Part shown: piece after piece, positions 42,936 to 51,885 of the stretch | Layout: each line of letters starts with the position of its first letter | Position numbering within the stretch: the first letter of the stretch is position 1 | Assembly: GCF_021202945.1 (NCBI RefSeq) | Contig: NZ_JAJOYR010000002.1 | Coordinates: forward strand, 1,175,744-1,239,743 | Direction: 5' to 3' | From: Stenotrophomonas sp. SY1 | GTDB lineage: Bacteria; Pseudomonadota; Gammaproteobacteria; Xanthomonadales; Xanthomonadaceae | Length of the DNA: 64,000 nt | Position numbers and translations under genes: made by a program | The notes under the pieces: model-generated | What the model saw: only the letters and a program-made list of their open reading frames with translations | Database searches by the model: none | What the model was told of the DNA's origin: nothing

Positions 42936-43829
42936 TCACAGCCAGGGCATCAACCAATGGTCCACCAGCAGGAAGGCGAACAGCGCCATCAGGTAGACGA
43001 TGGAATAGCCGAACATCTTCATGTTGAACATCTCGTCCGGCGGGTTCTGCATCTTCCACGCGTACCAGAGGAACACGATGTTCAGCACGGTGGCGCCACC
43101 CAGATAGAACATGCCGCTCATGCCGATGACCACCGGCAGCATCGTCACCACCGCCAGCACCACCGAGTAGGCCAGGATCTGCTTGCGCGTGTGCGGCACG
43201 CCGTGGGTCACCGGCAGCATCGGCACGTCGGCCTTGGCGTAGTCGGCGCGGCGGAAGATCGCCAGCGCCCAGAAGTGCGGCGGCGTCCAGATGAAGATGA
43301 TCAGCACCAGCAGCGAGGCATAGGCCCAGTCGGAACTGCCCTGCATGCCGGTGATCGCCGCCCAGCCCAGCAGCGGCGGCGTGGCACCGGCAAGACCACC
43401 GATGACGATGTTCTGCGAGGTCGCACGCTTCAGATACACGGTGTAGATCACCGCGTAGCCGATCAGCGAGGCGAAGGTCAGCACCGCGGTGATGACGTTC
43501 ACCCACAGCACCAGGATGGTCATCGACAACGCGGTCAACGCACCGGCAAACACCAGCACCTGCCGCGGTGACACCTTGCCCACCACCAGCGGCCGCCACG
43601 AGGTACGCGCCATCTGCGCATCGATGCGCGCATCCAGCAGCTGGTTGATGGCCGCAGCTGCAGCCGCGGCCAGCCAGATGCCCAGAAAGCCCAACGCACC
43701 GGAAACCACCTGCGCGGTGGTCGGCAACGCAGGAATGGCCAGGCACATGCCCACCAATGCGGTGAACACGATCAAGGCCACCACCTTGGGCTTGGTCAGA
43801 TCCCAATAATCACGCCACGTCGTCTTCAT
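42936..43829 (-). CDS. ctaB: Protoheme IX farnesyltransferase (heme O synthase)
   Basis: This 297-residue polytopic UbiA-superfamily enzyme adds a farnesyl group to heme B to make heme O. The two aspartate-rich regions are visible: [16 protein letters not shown] near residue 61 and the [22 protein letters not shown] block near 185. The start [16 protein letters not shown] is typical. It follows ctaA by only four bases, so heme O and heme A synthesis are coupled and feed the oxidase encoded upstream. Confidence 0.96.
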   Translation of the reverse strand: MKTTWRDYWDLTKPKVVALIVFTALVGMCLAIPALPTTAQVVSGALGFLGIWLAAAAAAAINQLLDARIDAQMARTSWRPLVVGKVSPRQVLVFAGALTALSMTILVLWVNVITAVLTFASLIGYAVIYTVYLKRATSQNIVIGGLAGATPPLLGWAAITGMQGSSDWAYASLLVLIIFIWTPPHFWALAIFRRADYAKADVPMLPVTHGVPHTRKQILAYSVVLAVVTMLPVVIGMSGMFYLGGATVLNIVFLWYAWKMQNPPDEMFNMKMFGYSIVYLMALFAFLLVDHWLMPWL

Positions 43830-43833
43830 GCCA

Positions 43834-45063
43834 TCACTCCGGTGCGCGCAGTCGCGCCAGCAGCGTGATCAGCACGAACAACAAGGCCACCGCACCACCG
43901 CTGTGCATCACCGCCACGACCAGCGGCAGTGCCAGCTTGACGTTGAGGATGCCCAGGGTGATCTGCAGCACGATCAACACGCCCAGCGTCGTCGCCCAGC
44001 CGCGCATGCCCGGCAGGCGGAGCATCCGCACCGACAGCACCAGCAGATACAGCGCGACCAGCACGGCCATCATCCGGTGCGCCATCTGGATGGCGATGCG
44101 CGATGCGCCATCGAGCACGCCACCTTCATAGTCCACACCGATGCCCCGCCACAGGGTGAAGCCTTCGACGTAGTTCTGTTGCGGCCACCACTGGCTCACG
44201 CAACGCGGGAAATTGTCCAGCGAAACGCTGCCACCGCCGCAGGCCAACGCCGCATAGTTCGCGCTGACCCAGCCGCCAAGGGCGATCTGCAGCACCACCA
44301 AGGCAACGCCGGCACGCAGCCACCAGCGCAGGCGCGGCGCCTCGGCCAAGGTGATCGGCAGGTGCGTGGCCTTCCATGCCATCCATACCAGCAAGCCGAA
44401 CATCAACATGCCGCCGAGCAGATGGCCCATCACCACGATGGGCTTGAGCAGCAGGGTCACCGTCCACATGCCCAGCAGCGCCTGGAAGATCACCACCACC
44501 AAGGTGAGCGTCGCCACCCGTGCCAGGTCGACGTTGGACCAGCGCAATGCAGCCAGCAGCAACACGAACACACCGCCAAGCGCGACCACCGCCGAGGCGC
44601 CGTACCAGTACATTGCCTGCACCGGCAGGCTGTCGAGCGCACCGGCACCGAAAACGTTGTGGGCAACATGGCTGCCCATCATGTACAGCGGTATCGCCAG
44701 CGCCACCAGCACCGAGGCGGTGACGATCTGCGACACGCCACGCTTGCGCCGGCGCGCGGCCAGCAGCGCCAGAATCAGTACTTCAACGCCCAACAGGCCA
44801 GCCAGGAAACGGTGCACCTGCTCCCGCCAGGCCTTGTGGCTTTCCAGCGGACGGATCTCGCTGGCCACGTGCTGGGCCGCTTCCATCTGCGTCTGCGGCC
44901 AGGTCACCCGGCCGTAGCAGGTCGGCCAGTCCGGGCAGCTCAATCCGGCATCGGACAGCCGCACGAACGAGCCGAACATGATCGTGCTGGCGGTCATGAT
45001 CAGTGCGAACCACGCCAGGCGGTGGAAATTGCGATACAGCGCCGGACGCGCGGTGGCATTCAT
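43834..45063 (-). CDS. ctaA: Heme A synthase (COX15/CtaA)
   Basis: This 409-residue membrane enzyme oxidises the heme O methyl group to give heme A. It has eight spans in two related halves, with the conserved histidines in [29 protein letters not shown] and VMHSGGAVA. The early loop has [19 protein letters not shown], a cysteine pair typical of CtaA. Length is normal for the proteobacterial two-domain form. It lies four bases before ctaB and ten bases after the SCO-like gene. Confidence 0.95.
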   Translation of the reverse strand: MNATARPALYRNFHRLAWFALIMTASTIMFGSFVRLSDAGLSCPDWPTCYGRVTWPQTQMEAAQHVASEIRPLESHKAWREQVHRFLAGLLGVEVLILALLAARRRKRGVSQIVTASVLVALAIPLYMMGSHVAHNVFGAGALDSLPVQAMYWYGASAVVALGGVFVLLLAALRWSNVDLARVATLTLVVVIFQALLGMWTVTLLLKPIVVMGHLLGGMLMFGLLVWMAWKATHLPITLAEAPRLRWWLRAGVALVVLQIALGGWVSANYAALACGGGSVSLDNFPRCVSQWWPQQNYVEGFTLWRGIGVDYEGGVLDGASRIAIQMAHRMMAVLVALYLLVLSVRMLRLPGMRGWATTLGVLIVLQITLGILNVKLALPLVVAVMHSGGAVALLFVLITLLARLRAPE

Positions 45064-45073
45064 CGAACGGGAC

Positions 45074-45649
45074 TCACTTCAGTTTCAACAGCCTGGAAAG
45101 GTCGGCCCGCAACCCGCCCGGTTCAAAACCCGGCGCATAGCGCAACACCACAAAGCCATTGGGATCAATCACATACACCGGGGTGCCGGCCGGGTCATCA
45201 ACCCCCGGCAGTTGTGCCCGGAACGCGGGCTGGGCCTGTAGCACCTTCAGTGCCGGCAGTGCCGCCACCTGTGCAGGGGGCGTACCCAGCCACAATATCT
45301 CGACATTATCGGCGTTATGGCCGAACAGCTGCCACACCTTGTCCAACTGCTGCGACAAAGTGACGCAGGCCGGGGCGCAATCGGCTGCCGGCGCCACCAG
45401 GATGCGCCAGTGACGTGCAGGCGGATTCCATTCGTAGGGCTGACCGTCGGCCAGCAGCAGGCGTTGCTCGCGCAGGTCCAGCGCAGGCTCGTACAGCGGC
45501 CCGTGGTTGCGGTTGATCTGCGGCGTCCAGCCGGAGAAGCGCAGGATGCCGGCCAGGGCCATCGACCCGAAGAACATCACGAAGATCAGGATCAGCACCC
45601 TGCGCCCGCGGTTGCGTACGGCGAGCTGCTCGGGCGTAAGGGCATTCAT
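45074..45649 (-). CDS. SCO1-like membrane-anchored thioredoxin-fold protein
   Basis: This 191-residue protein has one N-terminal membrane anchor (about residues 17-38) and a periplasmic thioredoxin-like domain. A CxxxC motif (DCAPACV, near residue 92) matches the copper-binding spacing of SCO1/SenC proteins. The C-terminal part has VYVIDPNGFVVLRYAPG, the usual last strands, but the SCO histidine is not clearly present. In this position it probably helps CuA assembly or redox control. The start at 45649 is one of two nearby ATGs; the other is at 45658. Confidence 0.75.
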   Translation of the reverse strand: MNALTPEQLAVRNRGRRVLILIFVMFFGSMALAGILRFSGWTPQINRNHGPLYEPALDLREQRLLLADGQPYEWNPPARHWRILVAPAADCAPACVTLSQQLDKVWQLFGHNADNVEILWLGTPPAQVAALPALKVLQAQPAFRAQLPGVDDPAGTPVYVIDPNGFVVLRYAPGFEPGGLRADLSRLLKLK

Positions 45650-45708
45650 GCGTGGCATTTCCCGTGTGGCTGTGTGGATGTGGACGAAAGCGGAAGCACC
45701 AGCAAAGG

Positions 45709-45764
45709 CCCCCCTCCCCAGCCCTCCCCTTGGCTGCGCCAAAGGGAGGGCTGGGGAGGGGTGC
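45709..45764. repeat. Near-perfect 56-bp CCCTCCCC palindrome
   Basis: CCCCCCTCCCCAGCCCTCCC is followed, after a CTTGGCTGCGCCAAAG core, by its complement GGGAGGGCTGGGGAGGGG. It is the cleanest copy of this repeat family in the window and lies between surf1 and the SCO-like gene. Confidence 0.85.
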
Positions 45765-45788
45765 TCTGAAGTATTGCCGAGCACAGCA

Positions 45789-46517
45789 TCACCGCCGCGC
45801 CTCCCGCCGCCGACGACGCCACTGCAGCAACCCGGCAATGACCAGCACCGCCAGCGCCAGGCCGAACCATTGCACCGCATAACCGAGATGGCGCGAAGGC
45901 GGCAAGGTATTGGGCAGCAACTCAAGGTCGCGCGTGTAACCCAGCGACAACGCCGGATCCAGCCGCAACACACGCGACGCGGGCTCGTCCAGCCCCAGAC
46001 CCAGTTGCGCGCCGATGGCCGGCAGATCGATCCGCGTGGCCAGCCAGACATCAGGCTGCGCGGTAGCGGCCATAGCCGGCCCCAGTGCCAATCCGGTGGA
46101 AGGCGCAGGTGCCCATAGCCCTTCCAGATCATGTTGCCCCTGCTGCGGCACCAGCGCCGGCATGCGCCGGTCGCCCGGCAGCGGCAACCAGCCCAGATCG
46201 ACCAGCACCACCGGCCCTGCCTGCGCACGTGCGGGCTGGTACACCTTCACCCCGGCGCGGCCATCACGCAGCTGGTTATCGAGCAGCACCGTGCCCGGCA
46301 GAAATTGCAGACGATCCTTCACCCAATGCAGGGTCTGCGGCAGGCGCCCGGCTTCGGCCAGGGTCACTGCGGCATCACGGCCAGGGGGCAATTGCGCCAG
46401 CAACGCCTGCTTGTCGTGCATGCGTTGCAGCTGCCAGAAACCGAAGCCGCAGAACAAGGCCGCCACCGCCAGCGCCAGCACCCACCAACCCCACCGCGTC
46501 GTGTGCTGTCGCGTCAT
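45789..46517 (-). CDS. SURF1 family cytochrome oxidase assembly protein
   Basis: This 242-residue protein has a membrane span at each end (about 9-28 and 215-235) around a periplasmic domain, the standard SURF1 layout. The conserved start GFWQLQRMHDKQALL, the VLLDNQLRDGRAGVKVYQP block and the final RHLGYAVQWFGLAL segment are present. SURF1 helps insert heme A into subunit I. ATG 46517 is the natural start. It lies 57 bases from the divergent twin-membrane gene. Confidence 0.92.
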   Translation of the reverse strand: MTRQHTTRWGWWVLALAVAALFCGFGFWQLQRMHDKQALLAQLPPGRDAAVTLAEAGRLPQTLHWVKDRLQFLPGTVLLDNQLRDGRAGVKVYQPARAQAGPVVLVDLGWLPLPGDRRMPALVPQQGQHDLEGLWAPAPSTGLALGPAMAATAQPDVWLATRIDLPAIGAQLGLGLDEPASRVLRLDPALSLGYTRDLELLPNTLPPSRHLGYAVQWFGLALAVLVIAGLLQWRRRRREARR

Positions 46518-46574
46518 GACAAGCCGGCCCGGGCAAGGTGATATAGCGTTGCCCAATCACCCATCGAGCCCTGA

Positions 46575-46787
46575 ATGAACGATTCGTTGAAGACCCTGCT
46601 GGTAGTCGCGTTTCTGATCGTCATCATCTGGAATCTGGGGGCCGGCCTTTATTACCTGATGATCGATCGTGGCCAGACCAAACGCACGGTCAACGCGCTG
46701 ACTCGGCGCATCGTGCTTTCAGTGGTGCTGATCCTGCTGGTGATCTTCGGCATCTACAGCGGCTGGATCAGGCCGCATGGGGTGTGA
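46575..46787 (+). CDS. Twin-transmembrane protein, DUF2909 family
   Basis: This 70-residue protein has two membrane spans (about 6-27 and 45-65) joined by a basic loop containing IDRGQTKRTVNALTRRI. That loop and spacing are typical of DUF2909, a small protein usually found beside surf1 and coxIII in proteobacteria. It is thought to assist oxidase assembly, but no function is proven. It is the only plus-strand gene inside the oxidase cluster, divergent from surf1 and convergent with ctaE. Confidence 0.87.
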   Translation: MNDSLKTLLVVAFLIVIIWNLGAGLYYLMIDRGQTKRTVNALTRRIVLSVVLILLVIFGIYSGWIRPHGV

Positions 46788-46891
46788 GTTGAAGGTGGGG
46801 TTGGCAACGACGTGATGGGGAATAGCTGGAGCGCAGGCCGCATGACATCAGCGCCAACCAATCCCCCATCCCGGACACCCAATCCCTGCCC

Positions 46892-47767
46892 TCAAAGCAC
46901 GTAAACGAACAGGAACAGCATCAGCCACACCACGTCGACAAAGTGCCAGTACCACGCAGCCGCTTCAAAGCCGAAGTGGTTGTCGCGGGTGAAATGGCCC
47001 TTGGCCGAACGCAGCCACATCACGATCAACATGATGGTGCCCAGCGCCACATGGGCACCGTGGAAGCCGGTGAGCATGAAGAAGGTCGAGCCATAGATGC
47101 CCGAGCCCAGGGTCAGGTTCAACTCCTTGTAGGCGTGGATGTACTCCTCGGCCTGGAATGCAAGAAACACGCAGCCCAGCACCACCGTCGCTCCCAGCCA
47201 GATCAGCAGCTGCTTGCGGTTGCCGGCCTTGAGCGCGTGGTGGGCGATGGTCAGGGTCACGCCGGAACTCAGCAGGATCAACGTATTGATCAGCGGCAGG
47301 CCCCACGCCGGAATGGTCTGGAACGCACCACCGATGTCGGCCGGGCCGTTGGTCGGCCACGCAGCTGAAAAGCCATCCCACAGATGCTCATTGGTCAGCA
47401 CGCCGTGGCCTTCACCGCCCAGCCACGGCAGGCCCAGGTTGCGGGTGTAGAACAGCGCACCGAAGAACGCGCCGAAGAACATCACCTCGGAGAAGATGAA
47501 CCACACCATCCCCATCCGGAACGAGCCGTCCACCTGGCGGTTGTAGCTGCCGGCCTCCGATTCGCGGATGACATCGCCGAACCAGAGAAACAGGGTGAAT
47601 ACCAGCATCGCCAGCCCGGCGAAGAAGGTCCACCGCCCCCAGCTGGCATCGTTGAGCCAACTGGCCACTCCCACCATCAGCACCAGCATGGCGATCGAGC
47701 CGACGAAAGGCCACTTGCTGTGGCTCGGCACGAAATAGACGTTGGCATCAGGTGTGTTGTGGGCCAT
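46892..47767 (-). CDS. ctaE: Cytochrome c oxidase subunit III
   Basis: This 291-residue membrane subunit has seven spans. Typical segments are FVPSHSKWPFVGS near the start, WFIFSEVMFFGAFFGALFYTRN and, near the end, AWYWHFVDVVWLMLF. The usual glutamate in the second block (FSEVM) that binds lipid and guards proton entry is present. It lies 23 bases after ctaG and is the last oxidase subunit of the minus-strand operon before the DUF2909 gene. Confidence 0.96.
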   Translation of the reverse strand: MAHNTPDANVYFVPSHSKWPFVGSIAMLVLMVGVASWLNDASWGRWTFFAGLAMLVFTLFLWFGDVIRESEAGSYNRQVDGSFRMGMVWFIFSEVMFFGAFFGALFYTRNLGLPWLGGEGHGVLTNEHLWDGFSAAWPTNGPADIGGAFQTIPAWGLPLINTLILLSSGVTLTIAHHALKAGNRKQLLIWLGATVVLGCVFLAFQAEEYIHAYKELNLTLGSGIYGSTFFMLTGFHGAHVALGTIMLIVMWLRSAKGHFTRDNHFGFEAAAWYWHFVDVVWLMLFLFVYVL

Positions 47768-47790
47768 GTCGTTTGCTTCCAGGTCCGTGA

Positions 47791-48384
47791 TCAGGGAGCT
47801 GCATGCGCTGCGCCCTCGGCCGAAGCCGGGGCCAGCTGCTCAGTCAGCGCATCATTCTTGTAGAACGTGTAGGACAAGGTGATGGTCTTCACGTCGGCCG
47901 GCAGATCCGGATCGACGATGAAGCGCACCGGCATCTCACGCTGCTCACCGGCCTGCAGCGTCTGGGCGGTGAAGCAGAAGCATTCGGTCTTGTTGAAGAA
48001 GCCCGAAGCACGCGCCGGCGCCACCGACGGCACCGCGCTTCCCACCATCGCCCGCTCGCTCTGGTTGCGCGCAAAGTACATCGCTTCGTTCAACTCGCCC
48101 GGCACCACGTCCATCGTCAGCTGTTCCGGATGGAACGCCCACGGCAACTTGGAATTGACGCCGCCGTCGAACTCGACGCGCACCGTTCGCTTGACCGTGG
48201 CCGGCCCCACCTGCGCTGCGGTAGATTGACTGGCGCCGCGCTCAAGCCGCACGCCAAACACTTTCTCGCAGGCGATGCGGTACAGCGGCACCAGCGAGAA
48301 GGTCAGCACGAACACCCCCAGCGCCACGCCGATCAGCCGGACCATACCGGCATTGCGCGCAGGCTTGGGCGCTGGCGTGGTCAA
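47791..48384 (-). CDS. ctaG: Cytochrome c oxidase assembly protein CtaG/Cox11
   Basis: This 197-residue copper chaperone delivers Cu to the CuB site of subunit I. It has one N-terminal membrane anchor (about 14-33) and a periplasmic immunoglobulin-like domain with the copper motif [10 protein letters not shown] near residue 134, and a third conserved Cys in [11 protein letters not shown]. The start is TTG at 48384, overlapping the stop codon of the 44-residue upstream gene by four bases (TTGA). No ATG is available at this position. Confidence 0.93.
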   Translation of the reverse strand: MTTPAPKPARNAGMVRLIGVALGVFVLTFSLVPLYRIACEKVFGVRLERGASQSTAAQVGPATVKRTVRVEFDGGVNSKLPWAFHPEQLTMDVVPGELNEAMYFARNQSERAMVGSAVPSVAPARASGFFNKTECFCFTAQTLQAGEQREMPVRFIVDPDLPADVKTITLSYTFYKNDALTEQLAPASAEGAAHAAP

Positions 48385-48515
48385 TGCGCCAGCACTCCGG
48401 AGAGGATGAAGCCCACGTACACCGCCACCGCGATCAACCCCACGACCAGCGCGGTGCGCCGCGAGCGACGGCGGCGCAGTGCCAGTTCCTCAGCTTGCCA
48501 TTGGCTGTCACTCAT
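48381..48515 (-). CDS. Small single-span membrane protein in the oxidase operon
   Basis: This 44-residue protein starts [20 protein letters not shown], followed by a single membrane span (about residues 22-41) and a short tail. The arginine-rich stretch before the span fits an N-in orientation. Its stop overlaps the TTG start of ctaG, and it follows ctaD by 13 bases, so it is translated as part of the oxidase operon. Small proteins of this kind occur between coxI and ctaG in many proteobacteria. Its role is unknown but probably lies in oxidase assembly or stability. Confidence 0.75.
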   Translation of the reverse strand: MSDSQWQAEELALRRRRSRRTALVVGLIAVAVYVGFILSGVLAH

Positions 48516-48528
48516 CTGTTTCGACTCC

Positions 48529-50139
48529 TCAGTGTGTGACGTCGTCATGGGCCAGATCACCCGGCTTGATCACCGGCGGCACCGTGAAGGTATGTGCCGG
48601 TGCCGGTGACGGTACCGTCCACTCCAGGCCCCTGGCGTTCTCCCAGGCGCGTGCTTCGGCACGCTTGCCGTTGCGCAGCGAGGACAACAGGATCGCCGCC
48701 ATCATGAACGGGGTGACGAACATGCCGAACGCGCCGATCGAGCTGATCAGGTTCCAGTCGGCGAACACCGGGTTGTAATCGGGAATGCGGCGCGGCATGC
48801 CGGCCAGGCCAAGGAAGTGCTGCGGGAAGAACAGCAGGTTGACGAACACCATCGTCCACCAGAAATGCACCTTGCCCCAGAACTCGTTGTACATGCGGCC
48901 AGTCCACTTCGGCCACCAGTAGTACACCGCCGCGATCAGCGCCAGCACCGCACCGGTGACCAGCACGTAATGGAAGTGCGCCACCACGAAGTAGGTGTCG
49001 TGGTACTGGAAGTCGGCCGGCACGATGGCCAGCATCAGGCCGGAGAAACCACCGATGGTGAACAGGATCACGAAGGCGATCGAGAACAGCATCGGCGTTT
49101 CGAATGTCAGCGAGCCTTCCCACATCGTGCTGACCCAGTTGAACACCTTCACGCCGGTCGGGATCGAGATCAGCATCGTGGCGAACATGAAGTAGATCTC
49201 GCCGCCCAGCGGCATGCCCACCGTGAACATGTGGTGCGCCCACACGATGAACGACAGGAACGCGATCGCCGCGGTGGCGTACACCATCGCCTGGTAACCG
49301 AACAGCGGCTTGCGGCTGAAGGTGGGAAGGATCTCGCTGACCACGCCGAACGCCGGCAGGATCATGATGTAGACCTCCGGGTGACCGAAGAACCAGAAGA
49401 TGTGCTGGTACATCACCGGGTCACCGCCGCCGGCGGCGTTGAAGAAGCTGGTGCCGAAGAACTTGTCGGTCAGCAGCATGGTCACCGCACCGGCCAGCAC
49501 CGGCATCACCGCGATCAGCAGGAACGCGGTGATCAGCCAGGTCCAGCAGAAGATCGGCATCTTCAGCAGGTCAATGCCCGGCGCGCGCATGTTGAGCACG
49601 GTGGCGATGATGTTGATCGCACCCATGATCGAACTGATGCCGGCCACGTGGATGGCGAACACGCTGAAGGCGACGTTGTAGCCACCCTGCAACGACAGCG
49701 GCGGGTACAGCGTCCAGCCGCCGGCCGGCGCACCGCCGGGCAGGAACAGCGTCACCAGCAGCAGGCTGAAGGCCACCGGCAGCAACCAGAACGACCAGTT
49801 GTTCATGCGCGGCAGCGCCATGTCCGGCGCGCCCACCTGCAACGGGATCATCCAGTTGGCCAGGCCGACAAAGGCCGGCATCACGCCACCGAAGATCATC
49901 ACCAGTGCGTGCACGGTGGTCATCTGGTTGAAGAATTCCGGCTTCATGTGTTGCAGGCCGGGCTCCATCAGCTCCCAGCGGATCAGCACCGACATGAACG
50001 CGCCGATGATGAACATCACGAAGCTGAAAAGCAGGTACAGCGTGCCGATGTCCTTGTGGTTCGTGGAGAAGAACCAGCGCTCGAAGAAGCTTTGATGGTG
50101 ACCGTGGTGCTCGGAGTGATCCACTGCGGAATTCGCCAT
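48529..50139 (-). CDS. ctaD: Cytochrome c oxidase subunit I
   Basis: This 536-residue catalytic subunit of an aa3-type oxidase has twelve spans. It holds heme a, heme a3 and CuB. Visible ligands include the histidines in TTVHALVMIFGG and VAHFHYVLV, the HPEVYIMILPAFG block with the His-Tyr crosslink and D/K-channel residues, and HHMFTVG. The GAPDMALPRMNN segment carries the D-channel aspartate. The final 40 residues are cytoplasmic. It lies 64 bases after ctaC. Confidence 0.98.
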   Translation of the reverse strand: MANSAVDHSEHHGHHQSFFERWFFSTNHKDIGTLYLLFSFVMFIIGAFMSVLIRWELMEPGLQHMKPEFFNQMTTVHALVMIFGGVMPAFVGLANWMIPLQVGAPDMALPRMNNWSFWLLPVAFSLLLVTLFLPGGAPAGGWTLYPPLSLQGGYNVAFSVFAIHVAGISSIMGAINIIATVLNMRAPGIDLLKMPIFCWTWLITAFLLIAVMPVLAGAVTMLLTDKFFGTSFFNAAGGGDPVMYQHIFWFFGHPEVYIMILPAFGVVSEILPTFSRKPLFGYQAMVYATAAIAFLSFIVWAHHMFTVGMPLGGEIYFMFATMLISIPTGVKVFNWVSTMWEGSLTFETPMLFSIAFVILFTIGGFSGLMLAIVPADFQYHDTYFVVAHFHYVLVTGAVLALIAAVYYWWPKWTGRMYNEFWGKVHFWWTMVFVNLLFFPQHFLGLAGMPRRIPDYNPVFADWNLISSIGAFGMFVTPFMMAAILLSSLRNGKRAEARAWENARGLEWTVPSPAPAHTFTVPPVIKPGDLAHDDVTH

Positions 50140-50203
50140 TGCAACTACACCTCGTTATCCAGTTTCCAGGCATCGCGCCGGCCTGCGCCGGCACGCAGTG
50201 GGA

Positions 50204-51130
50204 TCAGGCGCCGGTGCTGGCCTGCGCGGCAGGCACGGCTTCCGGTTGCGGGGCTTGTTCAGCAGCCGGAGCCGGTTCGGCAACCGCCTCGGGTGCAGCG
50301 GCCGGCGCGGGTTTGCGCGAGGCCAGCCAGGTCTTGAAGTCTTCCTTGGACACGGCCTTGACCACGATCGGCATGAAGCCATGGTCCTTGCCGCACAGCT
50401 CGGCGCACTGGCCGCGGTAGACACCGACTTCCTCGATATTGGTCCAGCGCTCGTTGATGAAGCCCGGTACCGCGTCCTGCTTCCAGCCCAGCGCCGGCAC
50501 CCACCATGCGTGGATCACGTCATCGGAGGTGATGACGAAACGCACCTTGGTATCGACCGGCAGCACCAGCGGGTTGTCCACATCCAGCAGGTAGTTCGGA
50601 TCGGTGGCCATGGTCGGCACCGCGCCGCTCTGGCGGACCTCGTCGGACTTGCGGTCCAGGCGGCTGGTGAAAGCGACGTTCTCGCCCAGGTACTCGTACT
50701 TCCACATCCACTGGTAGCCGGTGACCTTCACGGTCATTTCCGACTCGCGCGTGTCGTACATGGCGATCAGCTTGGCCGTGGCCGGCCAGGCCATCACCAC
50801 CAGGATGATGATCGGAATCACGGTCCAGACGATTTCCGCCTTGGTGTTGTGGCTGAACTGCTTGGCCACCGCGCCCTTGGACCTGCGGAACTTGAACATC
50901 GCGTAGAACATCGCGCCAAACACCAGCACGCCGATCACCACGCAGACCCACAGCGCCACCATGTGCGCTTCCCACGCCATGCGCGCGGTATGGGTGACGC
51001 CCTTGCCCATGTTGAGCTGCCACGGCGCTGGATCGGCTGACTGCGCCCATGCCATTGGCGCCGACAGCGCCATGGCTGCCAGCATGAAACCGTATTGCAA
51101 CTTCCCGCCCCACCCGCTGCTTTGCTTCAT
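50204..51130 (-). CDS. ctaC: Cytochrome c oxidase subunit II
   Basis: This 308-residue subunit receives electrons from cytochrome c. It has a signal peptide (MAWA before QSADP), two membrane spans (about 52-75 and 90-115) and a periplasmic cupredoxin domain. The CuA site is visible as GQCAELCGKDHGFMP (two Cys, His, Met) with the upstream His in DDVIHAWWVP. QWMWKYEY is the electron-entry region. The C-terminal 40 residues are Ala/Pro-rich and without obvious domain. It is the first gene of the oxidase operon. Confidence 0.97.
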   Translation of the reverse strand: MKQSSGWGGKLQYGFMLAAMALSAPMAWAQSADPAPWQLNMGKGVTHTARMAWEAHMVALWVCVVIGVLVFGAMFYAMFKFRRSKGAVAKQFSHNTKAEIVWTVIPIIILVVMAWPATAKLIAMYDTRESEMTVKVTGYQWMWKYEYLGENVAFTSRLDRKSDEVRQSGAVPTMATDPNYLLDVDNPLVLPVDTKVRFVITSDDVIHAWWVPALGWKQDAVPGFINERWTNIEEVGVYRGQCAELCGKDHGFMPIVVKAVSKEDFKTWLASRKPAPAAAPEAVAEPAPAAEQAPQPEAVPAAQASTGA

Positions 51131-51141
51131 TGCCTAGACCC

Positions 51142-51621
51142 TTACCGTCGTCGGTTGCAGCCATTGCTGGCTGCGAGCAAGCCTTCAAGTGCCGCCGCAA
51201 GTTCCCGACGTTCGGCAGGTGCGAGGAAACTCCCCACTTCCACCTGCTTGCCGCTGGAAACCAGCAGGACCCGTTCCTCCACGGTCACCAGGCGCACCCA
51301 GTAGGGATGTGCCCGGAACACCGGTGAACTCCCGGCTGCGGGAATCACTTCCACGCAGTCCGGTCCTACCCGGATCTCTTCCCGGCGCTCGCCGCTGCGC
51401 CAGACCGCACGCAACGCCACGCCCACCAGAAAGCAATGCAAGAACGCGAAGACCGGAGCAAAGACGTTTCCGGACAACCAACCCAGGCCGGCCGTGAACG
51501 CCATCAATCCTGCCAACGCGGCGAACAACAGGACGAACTGCCGGGCCGTAAGCGCCCGTGGGGGATGCAGCATCAGCTGCGCATGTGAGCCATCGGGAAC
51601 TGACCGAAGCATCTGGATCAT
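51142..51621 (-). CDS. DUF2244 domain-containing membrane protein
   Basis: This 159-residue protein has two adjacent membrane spans (about 28-48 and 52-74) and a cytoplasmic tail, the pattern of DUF2244. The segment PPRALTARQFVLLF near the start and the later EEIRVGPDCVEV are recognisable. Function is unknown; members often lie beside ctaC, as here, where the stop of this gene is 11 bases before the ctaC start. The start at 51621 places the conserved region near the N-terminus. Confidence 0.8.
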   Translation of the reverse strand: MIQMLRSVPDGSHAQLMLHPPRALTARQFVLLFAALAGLMAFTAGLGWLSGNVFAPVFAFLHCFLVGVALRAVWRSGERREEIRVGPDCVEVIPAAGSSPVFRAHPYWVRLVTVEERVLLVSSGKQVEVGSFLAPAERRELAAALEGLLAASNGCNRRR

Positions 51622-51750
51622 GTCGCAACCGCGTCCGTACCGCGGAAAACGACTCGATGGTATCCGTGCCCAACCACACCGGCAAGCTTCCATTCATCGA
51701 TGTGCAAGATGTTGCGGCGCACACAAGAATCGCTCCGTTCCCACACAACA

Positions 51751-51769
51751 TCGGCAGATTAATTGCCGA
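51751..51769 (+). promoter_or_regulatory. Palindrome upstream of putA, possible regulator site
   Basis: TCGGCA (51751-51756) and TGCCGA (51764-51769) flank a seven-base AT-rich spacer. It lies in the AT-rich gap between the DUF2244 gene and putA. Because this PutA lacks its own DNA-binding domain, an external regulator such as an Lrp/AsnC-type PutR is plausible. No regulator gene is adjacent. Confidence 0.35.
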
Positions 51770-51885
51770 AATCGGCACACTTCTATCGACAACCGTTTTT
51801 TTTTAAAAATCGCCTCGTATCGCAGGCTTTCAGACTGAAAAAAGGTGTCTCCGGGGGACTGGGAAAAATGTCGCCGAGGATTAAA

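Noticed and set aside
48817..50337. A 506-codon plus-strand frame opposite ctaD
   Set aside because: Composed mainly of His, Arg, Gln and Asp, as expected for the antisense of a hydrophobic protein.
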